The notes under the pieces: generated by a model
What the model was told of the DNA's origin: nothing
The model's database searches: none
The model's input: the letters and a program-made list of their open reading frames with translations, nothing else
Source: Opitutaceae bacterium
GTDB lineage: Bacteria > Verrucomicrobiota > Verrucomicrobiia > Opitutales > Opitutaceae
Length of the DNA stretch: 64,000 nt
Reading direction: 5' to 3'
NCBI GenBank assembly: GCA_018402455.1
Contig: JAGYIG010000015.1
Location: forward strand, 1-64,000
Shown here: piece by piece, positions 29,089 to 35,666 of the stretch
Layout: each line of letters begins with the position of its first letter
Numbering within the stretch: the first letter of the stretch is position 1
Program-made: the position numbers and the translations under genes

Positions 29089-30330
29089 TTACCGAGCCTT
29101 GCGGGCGGCCTCCCGGGCGCGGGCGGCGTTGAGGGCTTTGTCGACGATGCGTTTGGCCACCCGAGGGTTGGTCTCGAAGTATTGCATCAAGCCCTCGTAG
29201 GCCGAGGAGCTGACGATGCCCTCAACCTCGGGGGAGAGCAGTTTGACCTTGGTCTGCGACTCGAATTTGGGGTCCGAGTGTTTGATTGAGATGACGGCGG
29301 AAAGCCCCTCCCGCACATCGTCGCCGGTGATTTGCGGATCCTTGTCCTTGAGCAGTTTGTTGGCGCGGGAGAACTGATTGATCGCGCGCGTCAGGGCCCC
29401 CCGGAAGCCGGACAAGTGGGTGCCGCCGTCGGGGTTATGGATGGTATTGGTGTAGCAGAGGACCTGGTCGTTGTAGGACTCGTTATACTGCAGCACCAAT
29501 TCGAGGTGCACCTCGTTGGGCTTATCGTCGATCAACACCTCGGTGACTTTGGAAACGCGGACGGGATCGGGGTGCAGCGGTTGTTTGCCGGTGTTGATCT
29601 GGCGCACAAACTCCACCACGCCGTCCTGATAGTAGTAGGAGATGGGTTTGGGCGCGGCCGGGCGTTCGTCGACGAAATTGATTTCCAAGCCGGAGTTGAG
29701 GAAAGCGAGTTCGCGCAGCCGTTGGGCGATGCGGTCCGCCACGAACACGGTGGTTTCGCGGAAAATCTCGGAGTCGGGTTTGAAGGTGACGTAGGTGCCG
29801 GTGCCTCGGGCGTTACCGATGACTTCGAGCTGCTTGATGGTCTTGCCCTGTTCAAATTTCATGTGGTGGACCTTCCCGTCGCGGGACACCTCCACTTCGA
29901 ACCATTCGGAAACGGCGTTCACACACTTGGCGCCGACCCCGTGGGTGCCGCCGGAGAATTTGTAGCCTCCCTGACCGTATTTACCACCGGAGTGAAGCGT
30001 GGTGAGCACCATCTCGACCCCGGGGATGCCATACTTGGGGTGGACGTCCACGGGAATGCCGCGACCGTCGTCCCGGATGGAGATCGAACCATCGACATGG
30101 ATGGCGACATCAATCTTTTGGCAATGGCCGGCAAGATGCTCATCGACGGAGTTGTCGAGCACCTCGGATACGCAGTGATGGAGGGCCCGTTCGTCGGTGC
30201 CACCGATATACATGCCCGGCTTTTTCCGGACGGCCTCAAGGCCTTCGAGTTTGCCGAGCTGGGAGGCATCGTAGTCGCCCAGAATGGCTTTATTGAGAGG
30301 AGGAGGAACCGGATCAGGTAGGTCGGACAT
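29089..30330 (-). CDS. gyrB: DNA gyrase subunit B, N-terminal part
   Basis: The intact first 413 residues of GyrB. The GHKL ATPase domain is complete: EAVRKKPGMYIGG, VSEVLDNSVDEHLAGH (Asn/Glu of the ATP site), IRDDGRGIPVDVHPKYG, LHSGGKYGQGGYKFSGGTHGVG. The transducer domain follows with the QTKVKLLSPEVEG lysine loop. The frame then ends at a TAA (29089-29091), where the family continues with R-x-T-x-R-K; a single base change from a sense codon such as GAA would give this stop. The start ATG at 30330 leads to MSDLPDPVPPPLNKA, then AILGDYDASQLGKLEGLEAV. It is divergent from the Rrf2 gene. A truncated product would bind ATP but lack the TOPRIM DNA-cleavage metal site, so it would not be a working gyrase subunit. 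Confidence 0.93.
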   Translation of the reverse strand: MSDLPDPVPPPLNKAILGDYDASQLGKLEGLEAVRKKPGMYIGGTDERALHHCVSEVLDNSVDEHLAGHCQKIDVAIHVDGSISIRDDGRGIPVDVHPKYGIPGVEMVLTTLHSGGKYGQGGYKFSGGTHGVGAKCVNAVSEWFEVEVSRDGKVHHMKFEQGKTIKQLEVIGNARGTGTYVTFKPDSEIFRETTVFVADRIAQRLRELAFLNSGLEINFVDERPAAPKPISYYYQDGVVEFVRQINTGKQPLHPDPVRVSKVTEVLIDDKPNEVHLELVLQYNESYNDQVLCYTNTIHNPDGGTHLSGFRGALTRAINQFSRANKLLKDKDPQITGDDVREGLSAVISIKHSDPKFESQTKVKLLSPEVEGIVSSSAYEGLMQYFETNPRVAKRIVDKALNAARAREAARKAR

Positions 30331-30381
30331 GCAGAAAGTGGGCAGTAATGGATTCTAAGAGGAAAAGAGCATAGACAAATA

Positions 30382-30390
30382 CCCCCCCCC
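30382..30390. repeat. C9 homopolymer upstream of gyrB
   Basis: Nine cytosines in the 155-bp gap between gyrB and the Rrf2 gene, about 50 nt upstream of the gyrB start. Possibly slippage-prone. No promoter was assigned. Confidence 0.6.
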
Positions 30391-30442
30391 ACAACCGAAA
30401 TTTCACCGAAACGAGACCTGTTTTGCGTCTATCGGGGGTATT

Positions 30443-30459
30443 TTAGGTTGCCGACCTAA
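30443..30459. promoter_or_regulatory. Inverted repeat TTAGGT-N5-ACCTAA, candidate operator
   Basis: A perfect 6-bp inverted repeat with five-base spacer (TGCCG), 27 nt before the Rrf2 start codon and about 110 nt from the gyrB start. Position suggests an autoregulatory operator for the adjacent Rrf2-family regulator. This is inferred from location only. Confidence 0.4.
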
Positions 30460-30485
30460 GATTCGACTCTAGCGTCCGCTCTTAA

Positions 30486-30899
30486 GTGAAATTGTCGGTT
30501 AAAGTAGACTACGCGTGCCGGGTATTGGCCCAATTGGCGCGCAGCTATGGGTCCGACCGGCTGGCCCACATCGAAGATTTGGCAAAATCCGAGGCGGTGC
30601 CGGCCAACTATCTTGTTCAGATCCTGTCGGAGCTGCGCAATGGCGGGCTGATTTCCAGCAAGCGAGGCAAGCAAGGGGGCTATGCCTTGGCCCGCGCCCC
30701 GGGGGACGTCACCCTTTATGACATTGTGCGGCTGATCGAAGGCGACGTGCTGGAGCTGAGCGCGTCGGGCGATGGCTTCAGCGGCCCGCAAGTCGATGCC
30801 GTCTGGCGGGGGGTGAAACACGCGCTCGAGGACTATTGTCGGCAGCAGACACTCGATCAGATGACCAATCTAAGCGGCGAAGAGATGTATTATATTTAG
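30486..30899 (+). CDS. Rrf2 family transcriptional regulator
   Basis: A 137-residue winged-helix protein starting at GTG, opening KLSVKVDYACRVLAQLARSY, the family hallmark. The recognition region IEDLAKSEAVPANYLVQILSELRNGGLISSKRGKQGGY and the wing LARAPGDVTLYDIVRLIEG follow. IscR, NsrR and RirA use three clustered cysteines after this point to hold an Fe-S cluster. Here I see only one (DYCRQQ), so a cluster-free or non-canonical sensor is more likely. The dimerisation helix VDAVWRGVKHALEDYC is present. It is divergent from gyrB and 22 nt upstream of the zinc-ribbon gene on the same strand, so a shared transcript is possible. Regulated genes are unknown. sufU/sufS lie 33 kb away. Confidence 0.88.
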   Translation: MKLSVKVDYACRVLAQLARSYGSDRLAHIEDLAKSEAVPANYLVQILSELRNGGLISSKRGKQGGYALARAPGDVTLYDIVRLIEGDVLELSASGDGFSGPQVDAVWRGVKHALEDYCRQQTLDQMTNLSGEEMYYI

Positions 30900-30921
30900 T
30901 CGTCCCGATTCCCTTACTGCC

Positions 30922-31629
30922 ATGCGACATCCCGCCATCGAGTCCCTCCTGATTCTTCAAGACCGCGAACAGACGCGTCGCGCGCTGGGGCAAAATCTCG
31001 GGATGATTCCGGCGGACAAGGCCCGGGTGGAGCAGAAAATTGCGGCGGAGCGGGCGGCGATTGAGACCGCCAAGGCGGAATGGCGGGGACTGGAGTCCCG
31101 CAAGAAGCTGTTGGAGACCGAAATCGGCGGGGCGGAGGATCGGTTGGCCAAGTATAGAACCCAGCAGTCACTCGTGAAGAAGAACGATGAGTATCAGGCG
31201 TTGGGTCACGAGATCGAGACGACCGAAGCTAAGATCGGCGAGCTGGAGGAGCAGGAGTTGGAGATCATGTTTGCCATCGACCAGGCCAAGGAGCGATTTG
31301 CCGCGGCCGAGCAGGAATTAAACGACAACATTGCCGACCATACGGACCGGCTCAAGGTGCTGGACGATCGCGATGCGAGCCTGCGTGCCGATTTGGGCGC
31401 CGCAGAAACGGCCTGCGAACAAGCCAAAATCGGCATCGAGGCCCGGGCGCTGCGGTTGTTTGAACAAGTGGCTTCACGGACTTTCCCCGCCTGTGTTGCA
31501 GTGGAGGGGGGGAAGTGTGGGGGGTGTCACCTGCGGGTTTCGGGCGAAGCCGAAGGGGTGGCTCGAAAAGGCGAAGAGCTGGCGCGCTGCGATCAATGTG
31601 GCCGCATCATCTGGTGGGAGTCGTCGTAG
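30922..31629 (+). CDS. C4 zinc-ribbon coiled-coil protein (CdsZ-like)
   Basis: A 235-residue protein made of a long amphipathic coiled coil (about 10-175, heptad-rich with EIETTEAKIGELEEQELEI) and a C-terminal zinc ribbon. The ribbon has cysteine pairs in GGKCGGCHLRV and ARCDQCGRIIWW, a CxxC...CxxC arrangement. This is the zf-RING_7/CdsZ family found in chlamydiae, where it was first linked to type III secretion, and across many phyla without a settled role. It is not exported. The motif LVKKNDEYQALGHEIE in the middle is characteristic of the family. It starts 22 nt after the Rrf2 gene. A palindromic element begins 14 nt after its stop. Confidence 0.9.
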   Translation: MRHPAIESLLILQDREQTRRALGQNLGMIPADKARVEQKIAAERAAIETAKAEWRGLESRKKLLETEIGGAEDRLAKYRTQQSLVKKNDEYQALGHEIETTEAKIGELEEQELEIMFAIDQAKERFAAAEQELNDNIADHTDRLKVLDDRDASLRADLGAAETACEQAKIGIEARALRLFEQVASRTFPACVAVEGGKCGGCHLRVSGEAEGVARKGEELARCDQCGRIIWWESS

Positions 31630-31643
31630 GGTTGCTGGGCCAG

Positions 31644-31710
31644 GGGGTCACGTCGGAAAATGGTAATTCCGTCCTGGCGGACTCCATTGCCATTTTAACG
31701 ACATGACTCC
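31644..31710. repeat. Palindromic element, family A copy 3
   Basis: A 67-bp element with ends GGGGTCACGTCGG and TTTTAACGACATGACTCC and inner arms AAAATGGTAAT and ATTGCCATTTT. It begins 14 nt after the zinc-ribbon gene stop and ends about 46 nt before RNase P RNA, so it may act as a terminator or 3' stabiliser. Confidence 0.85.
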
Positions 31711-31756
31711 GCGTTGGCGGGCTTGCTTTCAACGCCGCGGTGGGAGAATTTGGTCC

Positions 31757-32245
31757 TCTTGGTTCCGGGGCCTGATCGTCGCTCCGGGGTTCTTTGATCC
31801 CAAGGCTCAGGTAACGCTGAGCCCGTTAAGTTAAATCCTCGGAGAGGAAAGTCCGGACACCATCGGGCAGGATGCCGTGCGAGCTTCACCGCAAGCACGG
31901 GCGGCCTGCGTCAAGGCAGGTCGACGGATAGTGCCACAGAAAACAGGTAGCCTGGCCGCGCTCGGTTTCGCCGAGTCACGCCGGGTCATAGTGAAAAGGT
32001 GGGGTAAGAGCCCACCGCGCCGGCTGTGAAGTCGGTGGCAGGGTAAACCCCTTCCGGTGCAAGGCAAAATAGGCGACTGGCCGGCCCGGCCTTAAGTCGC
32101 GGGTATGTCGCATCCGCCGCCGTGCCAGCTGCTTCGCAGTTGACGCGGCGACGGGCAGGTCCTCCTCGGAGGGCTTGAGATAAATGACGATCGAAGCGCC
32201 CTCGGGCGTGGAACAGAATCCGGCTTATCGGTCCCGGAACCAAGA
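31757..32245 (+). ncRNA. rnpB: RNase P RNA (bacterial class A)
   Basis: The catalytic RNA of tRNA 5'-end processing. Universal core segments are visible in order: GAGAGGAAAGTCCGG (P4 5' strand region) at about 31841, GTGCCACAGAAAAC at about 31932, GGGTAAGAGCCCACCGC at about 32004 and ACAGAATCCGGCTTA near the 3' end (32213 onward). The ends are set by the P1 helix: TCTTGGTTCCGGGGCC (31757-31772) pairs with GGTCCCGGAACCAAGA (32230-32245) with one mismatch. About 489 nt is longer than the 350-420 nt usual for class A, the extra length lying in the middle and 3' peripheral helices. A P-protein gene is not in this window. Confidence 0.93.
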
Positions 32246-32357
32246 TCTCTCCGCGGCACGCCCCGCCGGGCGCGAGCGACACCCGGTTTCATCCGGTGGG
32301 TCGCTCCTGCGCCCCTCCACGCGACGGCCGCAGCCGCTGATCTTCGATCCCACCCCT

Positions 32358-32386
32358 GTTGGCCCCGTTTCGTTTTGGGGCCCAAA
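32358..32386. terminator. Hairpin between rnpB and a convergent gene
   Basis: TTGGCCCCGTTTCGTTTTGG followed by GGCCCAA forms a stem with one bulged base. It precedes the stop of the convergent pilin-assembly gene (32393) and may end transcription in both directions. Another GC hairpin lies at about 32276-32304. Confidence 0.45.
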
Positions 32387-32392
32387 CCCACG

Positions 32393-33802
32393 CTAGAAAT
32401 TCAGCAGGGAGGCGTAGGTTGCGCGTTGGGCGGACGTGCTCAGCTCAGACCAGGTGGCGACGCCAAACGGGTTGCCGGTCGACAGGGCGGCCAGGGCCTC
32501 GTCGTAGTGAAATTCGCTGCCCCCGGTCACGGTGATGGAATCGGCGACCACCGCCCCCATCACCTGTCCGCTGCTGCCGCCGCCATTCATGGTGACATCG
32601 GCATTGGGGGCGTAGACCACGGCGCTGAGTTGGCCGTTCCCGGAAACGCTGATGGATTGGGTGCCCGCCGCGCCGCTCGGTCGGGTGCTGTAGAGCATGA
32701 AGGCGGCCGGATCGTTGGAGTTGGCGATGCCATTGCCGCCGATGGACACATCCGATTCGGCATACAACTCCAGCGACGAACCGGCGAGAACCTGCATCGA
32801 GGCATTGCCTGACACGCTCACGCCGGTGGTTCCGCCGGGGGCGGTGATGCGGATCACCACGTCATTTCCCGGCGCGATGCTCAGGACTTTGGAGGGCGCA
32901 CCACTCAGGGAGATACTGGGCACATCGTAATAAAACTTACCATCCGCGGCGGCGACATGGCCGCCCAGCGGCAAAGTGGTGGCACCCCCGATGGCGGGGA
33001 TGGTGTTCCCGATGACGGCCGGGGCGACGGCATCATCAAAATTGGTGGTAAAATCCGTGGTCACCCGGCTGTAGTCGACCGTGCCGGAGGCGGTGCCGAA
33101 GTCTCCGACCAGGCCATTGGGTCCCACGCTCAAACCCGAGTAGTCCGAGGTGCCGATGGAGACATTGCCGTAGATGGAAGAGTTGCTGAGGGTGAAGCTG
33201 TTGACCTGCACGGAGGCACTGCCCGCGCTGCCGTTGTCGTTGCGGTTGAAGACGCCGCCGCCCAAGTTGGCGTTGTAGGCGCCTTGGCGGGAATCGTAGC
33301 TGTCCACCACGGCGTTGCCGCCGCTGAAGGTCAGGGTGTCCTTTGCCACCAATCCGTTGGCGAAGAGGGAGCGCTGGAAAAGGGTGACCCTGATCCACTT
33401 TTCGATCGGAGCCCCACTGGCGGGGGTGATGGTGGCCCGGGCGATGATCTCGGGGGCGGCGCCGAGAGCGTAGTTGTTGACGTGGACGCGCACGAAGCCG
33501 GTGGTGTTGGCGTCGTAGGTGAACCCGCTGAACCGGCGTTGAGCGTTGGCGCCCGAGGTGGTCCAGCTTTGCCAGGCCGCGGCGTCGCCCTCCACGGCCT
33601 TGCCGATCGACCACATGGCCTGTTCCAAGCCGGATTCGGCCAGATTTACGGCGGCATTGGCGTGGAAGGCCCGGTTGGAAATGCGCAGGTTGGTTTGGCC
33701 CAGCTTGAGAAAGGACACCAGCGAGATGCCGATGGCCAGGGTGAGGATCATGGCGGCGATCAAGAGGGATCCCCGATCCCGGGGGGAGGAGGAGAGGTTC
33801 AT
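32393..33802 (-). CDS. PilX-like pilus assembly protein
   Basis: A 469-residue protein with a class III signal-like N-terminus: short basic leader, then RGSLLIAAMILTLAIGISLVSFLKLG, a hydrophobic helix that in PilX-family minor pilins anchors the protein. The next segment (NLAESGLEQAMWSIGKA) is typical of pilin helix continuations. The remaining 350 residues are Gly/Ser/Asn/Thr-rich beta sequence with repeated GN-x-x-V and SGN-G patterns (GNASMQVLAG, GNGIANSND, SVSGNGQLSAV). I do not assign a function beyond a probable surface-exposed pilus or pseudopilus component. It overlaps the preceding gene by four bases (ATGA), so it is translated coupled. It is the last gene of the run 34825 to 32393. 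Confidence 0.72.
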   Translation of the reverse strand: MNLSSSPRDRGSLLIAAMILTLAIGISLVSFLKLGQTNLRISNRAFHANAAVNLAESGLEQAMWSIGKAVEGDAAAWQSWTTSGANAQRRFSGFTYDANTTGFVRVHVNNYALGAAPEIIARATITPASGAPIEKWIRVTLFQRSLFANGLVAKDTLTFSGGNAVVDSYDSRQGAYNANLGGGVFNRNDNGSAGSASVQVNSFTLSNSSIYGNVSIGTSDYSGLSVGPNGLVGDFGTASGTVDYSRVTTDFTTNFDDAVAPAVIGNTIPAIGGATTLPLGGHVAAADGKFYYDVPSISLSGAPSKVLSIAPGNDVVIRITAPGGTTGVSVSGNASMQVLAGSSLELYAESDVSIGGNGIANSNDPAAFMLYSTRPSGAAGTQSISVSGNGQLSAVVYAPNADVTMNGGGSSGQVMGAVVADSITVTGGSEFHYDEALAALSTGNPFGVATWSELSTSAQRATYASLLNF

Positions 33803-34380
33803 GCGGAGACCCTTTTGTTGCGGAGGATGTAGCGGGCTGACAGGACGGTGTTGGTGGCCGTGGTGACGGTGGTGGACTGGCGGGAGGCGAGCACATAGAG
33901 CTGGACCTGTTTGGTCACGGTGCTGGCCGCGGTGCGGTGGCTGGCGGTGGACAGGTCACTCAAATCCACGGCTTCCCCCGTCACCTTGTAGCCGGAGAAG
34001 GTGAAGGAATTGATGCCCTCGATCAAGGTGACGGTGGTGGCTCCCGTGGTGCGGGTAAAGGTGCCGGTGGTCGAAGAAAAGGCGTAGGTGATGGCGTTTG
34101 CTCCCACCGTGAGGGTGATGCTGTCGGCCGAGTTCCAGACCAAATCGGCGGCCTGGCGGGTGTCCTGCGCGAAGTATTCCAACCCATTGCGGGCCTCCGC
34201 TTCCATCTCGGAGTAGTTGATGATGTTGGCGCTGCTGCGGCCGAGAAACAGGAACATGGTCAGCACCCCGGTCAGGATGAAGGCGGCGAGGGTTGAGCTC
34301 ACCATGAGCTCGACCAGCGTCATGCCGCGCACGGCTGGGCTAGGAGCGGGCAAGGGTGTAGTAGTAGTCATAGAGGCCAT
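33799..34380 (-). CDS. Prepilin-like minor pilin (PilW type)
   Basis: A 193-residue protein with a type IV prepilin leader: a leader up to RGMTLVELMVSSTLAAFIL, where the G before MTLVEL is the likely processing site and the conserved Glu at mature position 5 is present. The head domain has PilW-like spacing (NGLEYFAQDTRQAADLVW, then ARYILRNKRVSA at the end). Minor pilins of this type initiate or prime pilus or pseudopilus fibres in the inner membrane. Its start overlaps the end of the upstream PilV-like gene by 41 bases, and its stop overlaps the PilX-like start by four. Confidence 0.82.
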   Translation of the reverse strand: MASMTTTTPLPAPSPAVRGMTLVELMVSSTLAAFILTGVLTMFLFLGRSSANIINYSEMEAEARNGLEYFAQDTRQAADLVWNSADSITLTVGANAITYAFSSTTGTFTRTTGATTVTLIEGINSFTFSGYKVTGEAVDLSDLSTASHRTAASTVTKQVQLYVLASRQSTTVTTATNTVLSARYILRNKRVSA

Positions 34381-34825
34381 CCTTCGCGTAGTAGGTGGTG
34401 AACTGGCGGGAGAGGGAGCGTCCGGTGGCGTTGGTCCAGCTCACGGCCAAAGTGATCTGTTTCATTTCGCCGACCTTGCCCGAAACATCGCCGATCTGGC
34501 GCACCAAGGTGAAGCGAGCGGCGAGTTGCGAATCCGAGGTGAAGACGGTGCCCAGATCCACGGTTTCGGTGGGGGAGAGGCTGGCGATCTCGGTCCAGCT
34601 CATGAGCCGCAGCCGCTCCATTTCGCTCTGAAGGACCTGCGACGACAGGGTCAAATTGCGGGCGACATCGATCGATTTGAAGCCGCTCATCAGGGTCAGA
34701 ATCGAGGTCGACATGGCCATCGCCATGATGAAGGTCGTCATGGTCACCTCGATGATGGTGAACCCACGTTGGCTGCGGCGACGGCAGGGCAGGGAGGCAG
34801 GCGTGGTGGTCATGGGGAAGATCAT
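34340..34825 (-). CDS. Prepilin-like minor pilin (PilV type)
   Basis: About 161 residues with a class III leader: SQRGFTIIEVTMTTFIMAMAM carries the G/F processing site and Glu5, followed by a PilV/GspI-like helix. The following sequence (SQVLQSEMERLRLMSWTEIASLSP) is typical of minor pilins, and the C-terminus ends FTTYYAKDGLYDYYYTLARS. I prefer the ATG at 34825 because GGGGAAAG lies about eight bases upstream. ATGs at 34840 and 34813 are alternatives. It is the first of three overlapping pilin-related genes on the minus strand. Confidence 0.8.
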   Translation of the reverse strand: MIFPMTTTPASLPCRRRSQRGFTIIEVTMTTFIMAMAMSTSILTLMSGFKSIDVARNLTLSSQVLQSEMERLRLMSWTEIASLSPTETVDLGTVFTSDSQLAARFTLVRQIGDVSGKVGEMKQITLAVSWTNATGRSLSRQFTTYYAKDGLYDYYYTLARS

Positions 34826-34973
34826 AGCCGCTTTCCCCATTGGCCGTTAGTGGTGAACGGGCCAAAAATAGGCCCTAGTCCCCAGGGGCCCGAACGGGCC
34901 TAGGCCCGACCCGCCACCGTGCGCTCACCGGCGCATCCCCTCCACCGCATTCGGCGGGCTGGGCCCGCGCGGC

Positions 34974-35666
34974 CTATGGCCCCCGTCGGTGTTCCGTCCA
35001 GATGGCGGCGGCTTGTGATCGCCGCCGAATCTTCAGTTTATCGAACACACTGCCGAGGTAGTTCTTCACCGTGTTGTCGCTCAGGTTCAGGGCCGCCGCG
35101 ACTTCCTTGTTCGTGTGACCCTCGGCGACGAGCTGCAACACCCGGGTCTCCTGCACCGACAGTGAAGCCAGTTTTGAGCTGGAGTTTTCCGGGCCTCCCC
35201 GGCGCATCATGTGCATGACCTTGTCGGTGATCTGTTCCGAAAGGACGGATTTTCCCGCCAGGGCATCCCGGATCGAAGTGATCAAACCCTCCGGTTCGAT
35301 TTCCTTCATCAGGTAGCCCTGGGCTCCCGCGGTGATGCTCGCGTAGATAAAACTATCGTTGGTAAACGCCGTCAGCATGATGACCCGGGTTTCGGGAAAA
35401 TCCGCGAGGATGGCCCGGCAGACATCATAGCCTTGTCCGTCCGGCAGCCTCACATCGAGGAGCACCAAATCCGGGCGCAGCAGCCGCACCTGATCCAAGG
35501 CCTCACTGCCGGTGCCGGCTTCTCCGCAGATCGAAAACTCATTGGAGGAGTCGGCCGATTCCAGCACGGACCGCAGTCCGGTTCGGACCAGGACACTGTC
35601 GTCAACCAAGAGAATGCGTTTCGAAACGGTGGGGGTGGGGCTAGCGGGCATTGGCAGGACGGTCAT
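34974..35666 (-). CDS. NarL/FixJ-type response regulator
   Basis: A 230-residue two-domain regulator. The receiver has phosphoacceptor D in LVLLDVRLPDGQGYDV, preceded by the acidic pair in RILLVDDS, and the switch residues VIMLTAF and the lysine in GYLMKEIE. The C-terminal LuxR-type HTH is LSVQETRVLQLVAEGHTNKEVAAALNLSDNTVKNYLGSVFDKL. It should bind DNA as a phosphorylated dimer. It overlaps the histidine kinase gene by 26 bases, so the pair is translated coupled and almost certainly cognate. The pilin genes downstream on the same strand are possible targets or co-transcribed genes, but a GC-rich hairpin region separates them. Confidence 0.93.
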   Translation of the reverse strand: MTVLPMPASPTPTVSKRILLVDDSVLVRTGLRSVLESADSSNEFSICGEAGTGSEALDQVRLLRPDLVLLDVRLPDGQGYDVCRAILADFPETRVIMLTAFTNDSFIYASITAGAQGYLMKEIEPEGLITSIRDALAGKSVLSEQITDKVMHMMRRGGPENSSSKLASLSVQETRVLQLVAEGHTNKEVAAALNLSDNTVKNYLGSVFDKLKIRRRSQAAAIWTEHRRGP

